A stretch of 64,000 nt of DNA from Bifidobacterium subtile (GCF_000741775.1 NZ_JGZR01000016.1:193-64192); one strand, 5' to 3'. Shown: positions 23,744 through 33,488, counted from the stretch's first letter. A program made the numbers and translations. The notes: generated from the letters alone by a model not told the origin.

Positions 23744-24165
23744 ATACTGCGAATGAGTTCAGGCATACCGAAACCACGAAAACAGAACTCACCAAAACAG
23801 AGAGAACCCCTGTAAACCGCAAAGACGCCCCGACAATACCGGAAATACCGATAACCGCGCAAGTCGTGCAAGCCCTGGTCTCCGGCAAGACGCCCCGTAT
23901 CGCGGCCCAGGATCTGGGGCTGCCGCTGGACTTTGTGAATCTCGTCATCGAGCAGGCCCGCATCAGCGGCGACATCGATTTCTTCGAGCTGCGCACGGAG
24001 AACTGCACGGCTGGCGGCGCATGCCAGCCCGACCCCGAGTCGATGGTATGCGCCAGCTGCCCGATTCTGCCGCCCAGCATTCGCAAGCAGCAGTCGCCGC
24101 TGGGCAAGCTGCGGCGAGTCATTTCATCGCACCGGCTCCGCAAGAGTCAACCGGCCCAAGTATAA
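23740..24165 (+). CDS. FeoC-like winged-helix protein with four cysteines
   Basis: 141 residues, coupled to feoB by ATGA. A helical DNA-binding-like part (about 37-85: ITAQVVQALVSGKTPRIAAQ, then DLGLPLDFVNLVIEQARISG) is followed by Cys89, Cys95, Cys104 and Cys107 (NCTAGGAC, VCASC). FeoC proteins bind an Fe-S cluster through a similar Cys set and control FeoB stability. Sequence match to enterobacterial FeoC is weak, so the call rests on fold pattern, cysteines and position. Confidence 0.7.
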   Translation: MNTANEFRHTETTKTELTKTERTPVNRKDAPTIPEIPITAQVVQALVSGKTPRIAAQDLGLPLDFVNLVIEQARISGDIDFFELRTENCTAGGACQPDPESMVCASCPILPPSIRKQQSPLGKLRRVISSHRLRKSQPAQV

Positions 24166-24325
24166 GGTCAGGTCATCGCGCAGCGCTTGGCATGACGGCA
24201 GCGACGGCAACAGTGCAGCGCGCAGTGCAACAATGATCAGGCCTGCCACATGAATGCACCGACAACAATTCAGCGTCGGTCAACGGCAAATTCGGCCGGA
24301 CAACCGCTGTATTCCTCGAGCAACC

Positions 24326-24597
24326 ACTGTGTATGCGTTATGTGAGGCGTTAACAAAGTGCTGCGGAGGTCTATCTGCGTTGTGTGAGGCGCTATTTTTC
24401 GGAGAGCCGAGTATCGCTGGCCCAGAACCGCCGTTTCCAGCCAGCGATACTCGGGATACCAAGGAATTAACGCCTCACATAACGCAGATAGACCTCCGCA
24501 AGCATCCAATAACGCCTCACATAAGCGAGATACACGTCGCAACGGGGAAAACCACACACAGCAAAACCCGAAAAGCCGCATTATTCAGTTTTGCATA
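24326..24597. repeat. large palindromic repeat element, copy 1
   Basis: Four related units of about 29 bp, two on each side of a central 14 bp perfect hairpin (24407-24420 with 24441-24454). Inner units at 24366-24396 and 24467-24496 pair over about 26 bp with one mismatch. Each unit contains AACGCCTCACA or its complement. Lies between convergent feoC-like and amidohydrolase genes. Small ORFs inside are by-products. Rest of 24166-24788: nothing recognised except the palindrome at 24671. Confidence 0.9.
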
Positions 24598-24670
24598 TAT
24601 CGCTGCGCTGGGCGCACTAACTGGTGCCAAGGAAGATAAGGCCACGTGCTCTACCTGTCACTCGCTCCGC

Positions 24671-24689
24671 ATCACTGATATACAGTGAT
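24671..24689. repeat. 19 bp palindrome
   Basis: ATCACTG, 5 nt, CAGTGAT. The half-site resembles the TCACTGTA repeats near 36.6 and 36.8 kb, so it may be a binding site of the same regulator. Confidence 0.45.
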
Positions 24690-24788
24690 GAAGAGCGTAC
24701 GCGCATCAGGAAGCGCACAGACGCTCTGAGCCGCTACCAAACCCACAGACTCCCCCGCAATTACAACAATGCACCCCACACAGTGCAG

Positions 24789-26270
24789 TCACCCGACAAT
24801 GTCGTATGGCGTTTGGAAGAAGTGATCAGCGTCGAGTGATCCATCCCCACTCATGGCGCCAAAGGAACTGCGCTCAATCGCCGAGGCACGGAATTTATCG
24901 TAATAACGCTGGGCTTTATGGCGCAACGCGTCGTAGTCAAGACCGGGTATCACACCGTCACTCATCGCTGTGCGGCCATTGATGACGGAATGGAACACAT
25001 TGCTGCCGCAAGCCATCATGCAGATGGTCGTCAGCGGGTCACCTGTCGTACCGACCCCGAAATCAGCAAGGCTGACCGCAATGAAATCGGCTTTGCAGCC
25101 AGGAGCCAGCCGGCCGAGATCCGGCCTTCCCAGCGCATCTGCGCCGCCGATGGTCGCTGCCTCGAAGAATGCGCGGTAGCCGCTGTCGGGTGAGGGACCG
25201 TCTACGCTTTGCGACATCGCACTGCCGGCACGAATGTTGCGTAGCATGTCAGGTGGGAAGGTGTCACTGCCCATACATAATCTAATGCCATGGCGGCGGA
25301 AGCGCGCGAAGGATTCCAACCGTTTTCCGCCGCGCGCGTACACCAGCGGGCAGTGGATAACAATACTGCCCCGGTCGCGCAACACGTCGAGGTCATCGTC
25401 AGACTGGTCCTCGATATCGTGGTATCCAGAAGTGTAGAGCGCGTGGGGTATCAGTGTGCGGCTGTCGAGGAAGCCGATGGAATCCAAGTACTGCACGGTG
25501 GGCATATGATGATGCTCCATAATATAGCGATACTCGAAAGCGCCCTGAGCCGCGTGCAAGCGCACGGGCAAATCATGCTCCCGAGCAAAACGCTTAGTCT
25601 CAACCAACGTACCCTGGCTTTGCAGCTCCACACGCTCAGGCACCATGACCGGATGCACGATGTCATCGGTGTCACGCTCATGCTCGAGTGCAAACGCCTT
25701 CGCACGCTCAAGCCCCTCGCCGTCTTCACCCACAATCGGCTGAACGCTAAGCTGCCTAGTCTGCGGATCATACACATGCTGGGCGCTCAGATACGACGGC
25801 CCGAGATACACGCGCAACCCCAGCCGCCGGGCATACTGCGCGGCCGCCTCGATCTCCTCCAAAGTCTCGCCGGCGCGCTTGTGGTACACGCTTGTAATAG
25901 GCATGGCGGTGGTGACCCCATGCGAAATCAGCTGCGCGTAAGCATACAGCGACTTGAACGCCTCTTCCTCGGGCGTCATCGCCTCATGCGGGCCGTTCGC
26001 CAGATAGCGAGGCGACCAGTAGAACTTCTCGCTATCGCTCTGCCCAGCATAGAACAACTCATGATCGATATCGCCAAGCGCGTTCATATCAATGAATCCC
26101 GGGCATATCACTGCCTCGCCCAAGTCAAGCTGTACGTCCCACGGGCCTTTGACCTGCACGCCCACCTCAAGGATGCGATCGCCCTCATAAATCAGCGAGC
26201 CATTGCGGTAGATGACATTGTGGCCGTTGCGATAACCGATGATGGCTGACGCCGTGACTTTGGTTTTCAT
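24789..26270 (-). CDS. amidohydrolase-superfamily enzyme, substrate unknown
   Basis: 493 residues from MKTKVTASAI (GGGGGA upstream). TIM-barrel amidohydrolase layout: an N-terminal beta domain, then AVICPGFIDMNALGDIDHE where the family usually has HxH, later RLHAAQG, LIPHALYTSG and GSDTFPPDMLRN (catalytic Asp), then a C-terminal PGCKADFIAVSLAD strand. The missing HxH means metal binding differs from classical members. Last gene of the transporter operon, so it probably acts on the imported compound, perhaps a cyclic amide or deaminated heterocycle. Confidence 0.8.
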   Translation of the reverse strand: MKTKVTASAIIGYRNGHNVIYRNGSLIYEGDRILEVGVQVKGPWDVQLDLGEAVICPGFIDMNALGDIDHELFYAGQSDSEKFYWSPRYLANGPHEAMTPEEEAFKSLYAYAQLISHGVTTAMPITSVYHKRAGETLEEIEAAAQYARRLGLRVYLGPSYLSAQHVYDPQTRQLSVQPIVGEDGEGLERAKAFALEHERDTDDIVHPVMVPERVELQSQGTLVETKRFAREHDLPVRLHAAQGAFEYRYIMEHHHMPTVQYLDSIGFLDSRTLIPHALYTSGYHDIEDQSDDDLDVLRDRGSIVIHCPLVYARGGKRLESFARFRRHGIRLCMGSDTFPPDMLRNIRAGSAMSQSVDGPSPDSGYRAFFEAATIGGADALGRPDLGRLAPGCKADFIAVSLADFGVGTTGDPLTTICMMACGSNVFHSVINGRTAMSDGVIPGLDYDALRHKAQRYYDKFRASAIERSSFGAMSGDGSLDADHFFQTPYDIVG

Positions 26271-26439
26271 AATCCCCCATTCCCTTATTGTTATGGTTAT
26301 GCAGTTATGGTTATGCACATATGCAGGCGATTGACAAGCCGGCGGACCGGGTCGATCTGACCCCGGCCCGCCGGCGCATACGGGCAGTTCACCCGCCCGC
26401 GGGAATGCTTCAATCAGCAATGCCCGCTATTCGTGTGCA

Positions 26440-28059
26440 TCAGCTGGTTTTCAGCGAGACATTGTTATAGTACTGGTCGATTGCGGCCTGAGCGCTGAAG
26501 CCCTTGACATAGGTCTGATAGCCAATAATGTTCACCGTATTCTCCAGTGTGGTATACGGCGTGTCCTCGCGGATCTTCTGCTGGATGTCGACGATTAGCT
26601 TTTCACGCTCGGGGCCGTTGGGCAGCGCACGCTCCTTCTGCAGCATCTCGTCCATCTTGGGATCATTGTAGAACGTAGTGTTATTGTCGGGAATGCCTCC
26701 GGAGTACAAGGGACCATACACATTGTTGTCAGGGTCTGGGAAACCAACGGCACCCCATCCGCTGAAGAACATATCCTTGTCCTTGCCGGTCATGTAATCG
26801 TTATAGGCCGCCGATTCCATCTTGCGTATGGTCGTTTTGACACCAATGTTCGCAAGCTGCTGCTGGATGATCGTCGCCTCGTCGATGCGCGTCTGGCTGT
26901 TGCTGGTGGCAATCTCATAGGTTTTGCCCAGATCAACGCCTGATTCCTTGACGAGCTGCTTGGCCTTGGCAACATCATACTTGGGTTTGGCGCTCTTATC
27001 GAAATACTGCTGCTGAGGAGTCACCGGTCCGGGAGTGTACTGCGCGGAACCGCGGAACACCGACTTGACGATTCCCGGCTCGTCGATCGCATAATCGATG
27101 GCCTGTCGGAATTTGACATTGTCGAACGGTGCTTTCGTCGTATTGAAGTTCAAGGTAGTGAACACCGTTGTGGGATGCGAGGAGAGGTTGAGTTTGTTGT
27201 TGCCCTGAATCTGGCCAACCTCGTTCACCGTCACCGGCGCGATATCCACTTCACCCGTCTCCAAAGCCGTATACCGCGAGGTCACGTCCGGAATCGGCTT
27301 GATGGTCAGCGTGTCAGCACCAGGCTTACCGCCCCAATAATCCTTGAACGCCTTGTACTTGGTGTACTGACCCTTCTTGTATTCGACGAACTCATACGGC
27401 CCAGTGCCCACCGGATGAGTCGACGCATCGGGAGACTGGTAGGCCTTTTCCGACACGATCGAAGCACCGATATAAGGCATATACCCGATGAAGGAGCCGA
27501 AGGGAATCTTGGTGCGCACGATGACGGTGTAATCGTCCGGCGCCTCGAAGCCGTTGGGATCGATCAAAGACATAATGTATGCCACATTGGCAGCAGCAGG
27601 CGTTGTGGCGCGTTTCATGCTGAAGATCACGTCAGAGGCCTTCATCTCCTCGCCGTTCTGGAACTTCACACCTTTGCGCAGCTTGAATTCCCACGAACGA
27701 TCATCGAGCCGCTTGTAGGATGACGCAAGCCACGGGACGAGCTTGCCCTGCTCGTTATAGCGCACCAACGTCTCCATGACCGGACGAAGCACTTCAACGG
27801 CAGCGCTGTTGCCCGCCTCGATATAGTCCAGCGTGGTGGTGTCGCCGGAGCTCGCCACAACGAGATCGCGGTTGCTCTTGCCCTTGACCTGCGCCATATC
27901 GATGTTCTTGGGCTTGAGCGAAACCGTTGATGTAGTACTCGAAGCGCTGCTGGACGGCGCTGCGGTGTTGGCTTCCTTCTTGCCGCAAGCGGCAGCGGAG
28001 AAGACCATGGCACAGGCCAAAGCCAATGCCGAGACCCTAGTGACTAGTTTTCTTCTCAT
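26440..28059 (-). CDS. peptide/nickel-family ABC substrate-binding lipoprotein
   Basis: 539 residues, SBP_bac_5 family. Signal peptide with lipobox SAAAC and lipid Cys25. Typical opening SSGDTTTLDYIEAGN, then LRKGVKFQNGEEMKASDVIFSM, PVGTGPYEFVEYKKGQY and VKFRQAIDYAIDEPGI. Captures a peptide-like or other small organic substrate outside the membrane. Downstream of the two permease genes; AAAGGA before the ATG. Confidence 0.92.
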   Translation of the reverse strand: MRRKLVTRVSALALACAMVFSAAACGKKEANTAAPSSSASSTTSTVSLKPKNIDMAQVKGKSNRDLVVASSGDTTTLDYIEAGNSAAVEVLRPVMETLVRYNEQGKLVPWLASSYKRLDDRSWEFKLRKGVKFQNGEEMKASDVIFSMKRATTPAAANVAYIMSLIDPNGFEAPDDYTVIVRTKIPFGSFIGYMPYIGASIVSEKAYQSPDASTHPVGTGPYEFVEYKKGQYTKYKAFKDYWGGKPGADTLTIKPIPDVTSRYTALETGEVDIAPVTVNEVGQIQGNNKLNLSSHPTTVFTTLNFNTTKAPFDNVKFRQAIDYAIDEPGIVKSVFRGSAQYTPGPVTPQQQYFDKSAKPKYDVAKAKQLVKESGVDLGKTYEIATSNSQTRIDEATIIQQQLANIGVKTTIRKMESAAYNDYMTGKDKDMFFSGWGAVGFPDPDNNVYGPLYSGGIPDNNTTFYNDPKMDEMLQKERALPNGPEREKLIVDIQQKIREDTPYTTLENTVNIIGYQTYVKGFSAQAAIDQYYNNVSLKTS

Positions 28060-28115
28060 GGCAGTTCCTTTCTATGGTGTTCTGCACAAATTTTCAAATA
28101 TGTCGCACTCGTTCG

Positions 28116-29048
28116 TCAGCGCATTTTCGGGTCAAGCGCGTCGCGCAAGCCGTCGCCAAGGAAGTTGAGTGCAAGAATCGTGAGCATGATCGCAGCGCCC
28201 GGGAAAATCGTCATATACGGATAATCGCGGACGTAATTCTTGGCCGTGGAGATCATGCCTCCCCATTCCGGCGTCGGCGGCTGTATGCCTAAGCCGAGGA
28301 AACTCAAGCCAGCGCACGAAAGAATCGCGAAGCCGACAGACAAGGTGATGTTGACGATGATGGGAGACAGGCAGTTGGGAAGCACATCCTGCATAATGAT
28401 CGAACGGTTCGGGATGCCGAGCACCCGCGCCGCAATGATGTATTCCATCGATCGGACTTTGAGTACGGCTGCCCGCATAATCCTAGCGAAACCTGGGATT
28501 TGCGCTATCGCTATAGCCATCAGCAGATTACGCATGCTACTGCCCAGCGAACCGACGATTGCAATGGCCAGGAGCGTGGACGGTATCGACATGAAGGTGT
28601 CGCTCACCCGCATAACGACATTGTCAATCAGCCCCCCGTAGAACCCGCCTATCAGGCCAAGCAGACTTCCTATCACACAAGATATCGCCACCGATGCCAA
28701 TCCTACGAATAGGGATTGGCGAGATCCGTATACCACGCGCGTAAAGATGTCACGCCCGAATTCGTCGGTGCCAAACCAGTGATCGGATGATGGCCATTGG
28801 AAGGCACCCTGCAGATTCTGGTCGTTCGGATAATACGGGGTGATGAAGTCCGCGGTCAGCGCGCACAACACCAGCGCGACCATGATGACCAGGCCGACTA
28901 CGGCAAGCTTGTTTCTGCGGAACATCAGCCAGAAAACAGCGAACTGGCCTTTGGATTTCGCTGTATGAACCTTTGCGGCACCCTTGGCCTTGGGCTTTTT
29001 ACCTGGTGCCGTGCCGAACGTCGTAGTCACAGTTGCACTCGTTTTCAT
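28116..29048 (-). CDS. ABC permease, DppC/OppC type
   Basis: 310 residues from MKTSATV (AGGAGG upstream). N-terminal tail, first membrane helix near 48-68, then HWFGTDEFGRDIFTRVVYGSR, the OppC signature, and EAA-like loop AARVLGIPNRSIIMQDVLPN. Six membrane segments. Starts 1 nt after the stop of the partner permease. Confidence 0.93.
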   Translation of the reverse strand: MKTSATVTTTFGTAPGKKPKAKGAAKVHTAKSKGQFAVFWLMFRRNKLAVVGLVIMVALVLCALTADFITPYYPNDQNLQGAFQWPSSDHWFGTDEFGRDIFTRVVYGSRQSLFVGLASVAISCVIGSLLGLIGGFYGGLIDNVVMRVSDTFMSIPSTLLAIAIVGSLGSSMRNLLMAIAIAQIPGFARIMRAAVLKVRSMEYIIAARVLGIPNRSIIMQDVLPNCLSPIIVNITLSVGFAILSCAGLSFLGLGIQPPTPEWGGMISTAKNYVRDYPYMTIFPGAAIMLTILALNFLGDGLRDALDPKMR

Positions 29049-29049
29049 C

Positions 29050-29982
29050 TCACTTTCCTCCTTTCGCACGCAATTTCGGGTCCAAAACCATGTAGATCAC
29101 ATCCACCAACAGATTGACGAAGCAGACCATGAGCGCGATAAACAGCACGCCTCCCTGGACCACTGGGTAGTCGCGCATGGTAATCGAATCGACTATCAGC
29201 CGTCCCACCCCTTGGATGGAAAAGATGACTTCTGTGAGCACCGCGCCTCCCAGTAGCGAGCCGAAGTCCATGCCGATCACGGTTATGACAGGTATCAGAG
29301 CGTTCTTGAGCTCATGTCCAATCACGATCGCCGTATTGCTCAATCCCTTCGCCTTAGCGGTGCGCACGTAATCCTGACGGATCACGTCAAGCATGCTCGA
29401 ACGGGTCATGCGGGTGAGCGAGGCCACGCTGCCGATGGACAGCACGCCGCAGGGAAGGACCATAGCACGCCAGGAATCGAATCCGGAAGCGGGGAACCAG
29501 CCAAGCTTGACTGCGAAGAAGATGATCAGCAGCAGCGCCAGCCAGAACGAAGGGAAGGAGATGCCGATGAGCGCCACGAGACTGATAGTGGAATCGACCC
29601 ACGTGTTCTGTCGCAGAGCGGAGATCACACCGAATACGACACCGCCGATGACGGCCACGAACATCGAGATCATGGTGAGCTTGAGCGTATTGGGGAAGCT
29701 CGCCATGATCTGCTGCGTGACGGGCTGCTTGGTCGCGTATGACGTACCGAAATCGAAGTGGAAGATGATGCCTCCCACATAGGAGAGATAGCGCTGCCAG
29801 TAAGGTTTGTTCAATCCCATAGACTCTCGTGTGGCCTCGAGAATCTTGGGATCAACCGATTCACCCATCATAATCTTCGCAGGATCGCCGGGTGAGAAGT
29901 ACAGCAGCGTGAACACGATGAGTGAGACGCCGAACAGCACTGGAATCAGCTGCAGCAGTCGATTGCCAACATATTTCAGCAT
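29050..29982 (-). CDS. ABC permease, DppB/OppB type
   Basis: 310 residues, MLKYVGNRLLQLIPVLFGVS opening typical of OppB/DppB, large periplasmic loop with GDPAKIMMGESVDP, EAA loop RTAKAKGLSNTAIVIGHELK and six membrane segments. Overlaps the upstream ATPase gene by 7 bp. Confidence 0.93.
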   Translation of the reverse strand: MLKYVGNRLLQLIPVLFGVSLIVFTLLYFSPGDPAKIMMGESVDPKILEATRESMGLNKPYWQRYLSYVGGIIFHFDFGTSYATKQPVTQQIMASFPNTLKLTMISMFVAVIGGVVFGVISALRQNTWVDSTISLVALIGISFPSFWLALLLIIFFAVKLGWFPASGFDSWRAMVLPCGVLSIGSVASLTRMTRSSMLDVIRQDYVRTAKAKGLSNTAIVIGHELKNALIPVITVIGMDFGSLLGGAVLTEVIFSIQGVGRLIVDSITMRDYPVVQGGVLFIALMVCFVNLLVDVIYMVLDPKLRAKGGK

Positions 29983-31049
29983 GAGAGTGCCTCCTTTCTG
30001 GCGGCTTCGTTGATGCGGTCGAGGAAATGACAGGCCACCTGATGCTCGGGACTGATCTGCTCAAGCGCAGGCCGGTTGTTTTTACACAGCTCCTGAGCGA
30101 AGGGGCAGCGACTGTAGAAGGGACACCCTGGTGCTGGATTGACCGGCGTAGGAATATCGCCTTTGAGAATGATGCGCCTGCGTGTGCGTTCTTCCTTGGG
30201 ATCCGCTTGCGGAATGGCTGAAAGCAATGCGCGGGTGTAAAAATGCTGGGGGTTGGCGTATAGCTCCTCACTGTCGGCCATCTCCACCACCACACCGAGG
30301 TACATCACGGCAACGCGGTCGCACAGGTATTTGACGATGCTCAAATCGTGGGAGATGAACAGCATCGTGAGGCCGAACTGCTGCTTGAGTGAGACTAGGA
30401 GATTGATGATCTGCGCCTGAACCGACACGTCCAGCGCTGAGACCGGCTCGTCACAAATCAGGAACTGCGGCTCCACTGCCAAGGCGCGCGCAATGCAGAC
30501 GCGTTGGCGTTGGCCGCCCGAGAACTCGTGCGGGAAACGGTCCTTGCTGTCTTGCGGCAGACCCACCATGTCAAGCAATTGCGATATTCGCTCATTCTCG
30601 CGTCCTTTGTACAGGCCATGCGTCGTCAATGCGCGGCGCAAGGTTTTGCCGACTGTACGGCGCGGATTGAGCGAGGAATATGGATCCTGGAATATCACCT
30701 GCACATTTTTGCTCAGCGCCTTACGCTCTGTAACACTCAACTTCTGCGAGATATCGTTCCCCGCGAAATACACGGCTCCAGAAGTTTTCGGTTCGATACG
30801 CGCCAGAACTTCGCCGAGTGTGGATTTCCCGCATCCCGATTCGCCTACGACGCCAAGCACCTCGCCTTTTCGGATGCTCAGAGAGATGCCATCGACGGCC
30901 TTGAGCGTCTTGCCTTTGCCGAGCACGTAATGCTTCCGCACCGTATCGACTCCGACCAGCTCGCCCTCGGGACGTGCTATGGGTTGATCATTCGCCGCTT
31001 GCTCGATTGTCGCTTTATCGCCCGCTGTTTGCTCATTCGTCGCGCTCAT
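29976..31049 (-). CDS. ABC ATPase, DppF/OppF type
   Basis: 357 residues. Walker A GESGCGKST, Q-loop VIFQDPYSSLNPR, signature SGGQRQR, Walker B LICDEPVSALD, H-loop ISHD, and the C-terminal oligopeptide-ATPase domain with GCPFYSRCPFAQELC cysteines. Second of two ATPases in this importer. The start overlaps the stop of the first ATPase (ATGA). Confidence 0.94.
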   Translation of the reverse strand: MSATNEQTAGDKATIEQAANDQPIARPEGELVGVDTVRKHYVLGKGKTLKAVDGISLSIRKGEVLGVVGESGCGKSTLGEVLARIEPKTSGAVYFAGNDISQKLSVTERKALSKNVQVIFQDPYSSLNPRRTVGKTLRRALTTHGLYKGRENERISQLLDMVGLPQDSKDRFPHEFSGGQRQRVCIARALAVEPQFLICDEPVSALDVSVQAQIINLLVSLKQQFGLTMLFISHDLSIVKYLCDRVAVMYLGVVVEMADSEELYANPQHFYTRALLSAIPQADPKEERTRRRIILKGDIPTPVNPAPGCPFYSRCPFAQELCKNNRPALEQISPEHQVACHFLDRINEAARKEALSC

Positions 31050-32074
31050 TGCTCGTCCTCCGCTTCATCGCTCAGTAGGAAGCATCGCGCCGAATGCCCG
31101 CCTTCCGATACGGTGGTCGCCGGTCGTTCGTGCCGGCACCGTTCCATCGCCCACGGACAACGCGGAGCGAAAGGGCAGCCAGGAATGTCATCGCGCAAAT
31201 CGGGTGGAGCGCCGTCGATTGCGGTGAGCTGTTGCGCACGACTCTGATTCAGCTTGGGCTTAGCAGCCAGCAATTGCTTCGTGTACGGATGCTGAGGATT
31301 GGCAAATAGGTCGTCGCACGATGCCTTCTCCACAATCTCGCCCGCATACATCACCGCCACGCGGTCCGCCATTTGCGCCACGACGCCCAGATCGTGGGTG
31401 ATCAGGATGATGGCGTTGCCGCGCTGACGCTGGATGCTTTTCATCAGCTCCAGCACCTGTGCCTGAATCGTGACGTCCAACGCGGTGGTCGGCTCGTCGG
31501 CGATCAGCAGATCAGGCTCGCAGGCCAAAGCCATCGCGATCATCACTCGCTGGCACATGCCGCCTGAGAGTTCATACGGGTATTGGTTGATGCGCTCCTC
31601 GGGGCTGGGAACGCCCACGAGTTTGAGGAGTTCCACAGTTTTCTCGCGTATTTGCGAGCGCTCGATCTTGTTGTGGATGCGTAAGGATTCGGCGAGCTGT
31701 TTGCCGATCTTCTTGGTAGGGTTGAGACTCGTCATCGAGTCTTGGAAGATCATGCTGATGTATCGACCGCGGATGCCGCGCATATCCCGTTCCGAGGCGG
31801 GGACAAGGTCCTGGCCGCGAAATATGATGCGCCCGCTGTCGATATTCACAGGCGGTGATGGGTTGAGCTTCATCAGCGCCTGGGCGACGGTGCTTTTACC
31901 GCACCCGGATTCGCCTACGATGCAGAATATTTCACCTGCATTGACGCTGAATGATACCCCCCCCCCGCGCACCGCTTTGACGTCACCACGGTACGTGTGA
32001 ATGGTGACCTTCAAATCGCTCACGTCGATCAACGGCTCTTGACCCAATTCTTGATTCATAGTGGCTGTCTCCAT
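31046..32074 (-). CDS. ABC ATPase, DppD/OppD type
   Basis: 342 residues from METATMNQE (AAGGTG upstream; a start 11 codons earlier is weaker). Walker A GESGCGKST, MIFQDSMTSLNP, signature LSGGMCQR (Met in place of the usual Gln), LLIADEPTTALD, and CPFAPRCPWAMERC at the end. An uninterrupted run of ten C/G lies at codons for GGG in AVRGGGVSFSV, where relatives usually have one Gly, so the tract has probably expanded. Confidence 0.94.
   Translation of the reverse strand: METATMNQELGQEPLIDVSDLKVTIHTYRGDVKAVRGGGVSFSVNAGEIFCIVGESGCGKSTVAQALMKLNPSPPVNIDSGRIIFRGQDLVPASERDMRGIRGRYISMIFQDSMTSLNPTKKIGKQLAESLRIHNKIERSQIREKTVELLKLVGVPSPEERINQYPYELSGGMCQRVMIAMALACEPDLLIADEPTTALDVTIQAQVLELMKSIQRQRGNAIILITHDLGVVAQMADRVAVMYAGEIVEKASCDDLFANPQHPYTKQLLAAKPKLNQSRAQQLTAIDGAPPDLRDDIPGCPFAPRCPWAMERCRHERPATTVSEGGHSARCFLLSDEAEDEQ
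31957..31966. repeat. C10 homopolymer inside the DppD-type ATPase gene
   Basis: Ten consecutive C on the plus strand, near codon 38 of the ATPase. A one-base slip would truncate the protein early, so it is a candidate switch or simply a hypermutable site. Confidence 0.9.
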
Positions 32075-32122
32075 ATCGGCACCTTCCTTCCCGTGTACAT
32101 ACACCATTGCGAATCGTCCATG

Positions 32123-33337
32123 TCAGACGATAGGTCGAGGTACGAAATCGACGAGTTGGCCAGCTCGAAGCAAAGTTCGGGGCACGGTAGGCCAGTCCAT
32201 CACTGCCTCGGAGAGATAGTTGGCGTCCAGCATCAGAAAATCGCCAGGGTCTCCCGGAGCGAATCCGGGCGTTTCATCGTCCCATATGGGTCGTGCGGAC
32301 GGGTTCACAATGCCGTAGCCTCCCCACGTGGCGATTTTGAGCGCCAATGTGATATCTTCCTCAAAGTCCCAGCCATGCGTGAAGGATAGCTGCCATGTGC
32401 GCTGCAGCATGTCGCCATTGCCATAAGCGTGCCAGTAGTCGCGCTGGCCATCCATGCCAAGCCCGACGCGCACGCCGTGCTCCAGCAGCTGCTTGATGGG
32501 CAGAACGCCGTGGCTAGGAGCCACATTGGTCACCGTGACGCGGTTTGTGCCCATTCGCTCGATGGTCTTGTCTTTTCCCGCAACTTCGGATTCCAACGCC
32601 ATGGCGTGCGAGATGTTGACCTTGCCTTGCATGCCGAATTCCTCAACGCGGTCCAGAACCCGGTTGATATCGTAAATTCCCAGCGCTCCCGGCTCATGGA
32701 TATGAATGTCAATCCCGGTCGAGTGCTTGCGAGCAAGGGCGAATACTGCATCAAGATGGCCTTTGGAGTCCCCATCCATCGTTGAGGGGTCGATGCCGCC
32801 GACCAGATCGATGCCTCTGTTCAGCGCCTCGTCAAGCAGATCGACATTGCCTGGTTCGCGCAGCAGACCCGCCTGAGGGAACGCGACCAGCTGCACGTCG
32901 GCATACTTGCCGAGTTGCGCTTTAGCAGCCAGCACACCTTCCAATCGCTCGAACTTGCAGTCGGCATCGATTTGCACATGAGAACGCACATGGGTCACAC
33001 CATTAGCGATCATCAAGGATAGCGCGTACGTCGAGCGGTCCGATATCGAGGCCTCGGCACCGCGCCAGTTATTTCGATCGTTCATGACCCGACCCATCAG
33101 TGAGGTCTGCCCACTCTGAGGCCGGTAAGGAAGCCCCAGACGTGTGGAATCAAGGTGCGTGTGAACATCGGCAAATGAGGGGATGATGAGGCGGCCGTGT
33201 CCGTCGATGATTTCGGTGTCGGCCTCGACCCCTGCTTTGGCGCTGGTCTTACCTGTGGCGACCGTGCCATCTACGATCGTCACATCGGTCTCGCCTCCGG
33301 CCCAAGGCCGGACGTGCGTCAATACCAGCGTACTCAC
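32123..33337 (-). CDS. cytosine deaminase-like amidohydrolase (CodA family)
   Basis: 404 residues, GTG start with GAGGAG upstream. Complete metal motifs: HTHLD at about 60, HIHEP for the second His, SHAMALES, and MDGQRDYWHAYGNGDM with the catalytic Asp, as in cytosine deaminase. CodA-family enzymes deaminate cytosine, creatinine or related rings, so the true substrate cannot be told. First gene of the transporter operon, 48 bp before the ATPase gene. Confidence 0.85.
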   Translation of the reverse strand: MSTLVLTHVRPWAGGETDVTIVDGTVATGKTSAKAGVEADTEIIDGHGRLIIPSFADVHTHLDSTRLGLPYRPQSGQTSLMGRVMNDRNNWRGAEASISDRSTYALSLMIANGVTHVRSHVQIDADCKFERLEGVLAAKAQLGKYADVQLVAFPQAGLLREPGNVDLLDEALNRGIDLVGGIDPSTMDGDSKGHLDAVFALARKHSTGIDIHIHEPGALGIYDINRVLDRVEEFGMQGKVNISHAMALESEVAGKDKTIERMGTNRVTVTNVAPSHGVLPIKQLLEHGVRVGLGMDGQRDYWHAYGNGDMLQRTWQLSFTHGWDFEEDITLALKIATWGGYGIVNPSARPIWDDETPGFAPGDPGDFLMLDANYLSEAVMDWPTVPRTLLRAGQLVDFVPRPIV

Positions 33338-33488
33338 AGCAGTCTCCTCTTTCTTGTCATCTGGCTATGTGCCAACGAACACGAAATTCGTCACATCACC
33401 GTCTTATGTCCGAATGCATCACGGCTGAATTACCGAGCAATTCGGCTGCATCCGCGTTCGTCGATGCGGACTATATAGTTGGCAATAA

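Noticed and set aside
24326-24540. CRISPR array
   Set aside because: Repeat-like units are mirrored around a centre and separated by only 10-14 bp, copies are few, and no cas genes are present.
24254-24688. Overlapping ORFs in the 24.3 kb and 34.7 kb repeats
   Set aside because: They arise from the palindromic repeat itself, occur on both strands and repeat phrases such as LSALCEAL; no ribosome sites.
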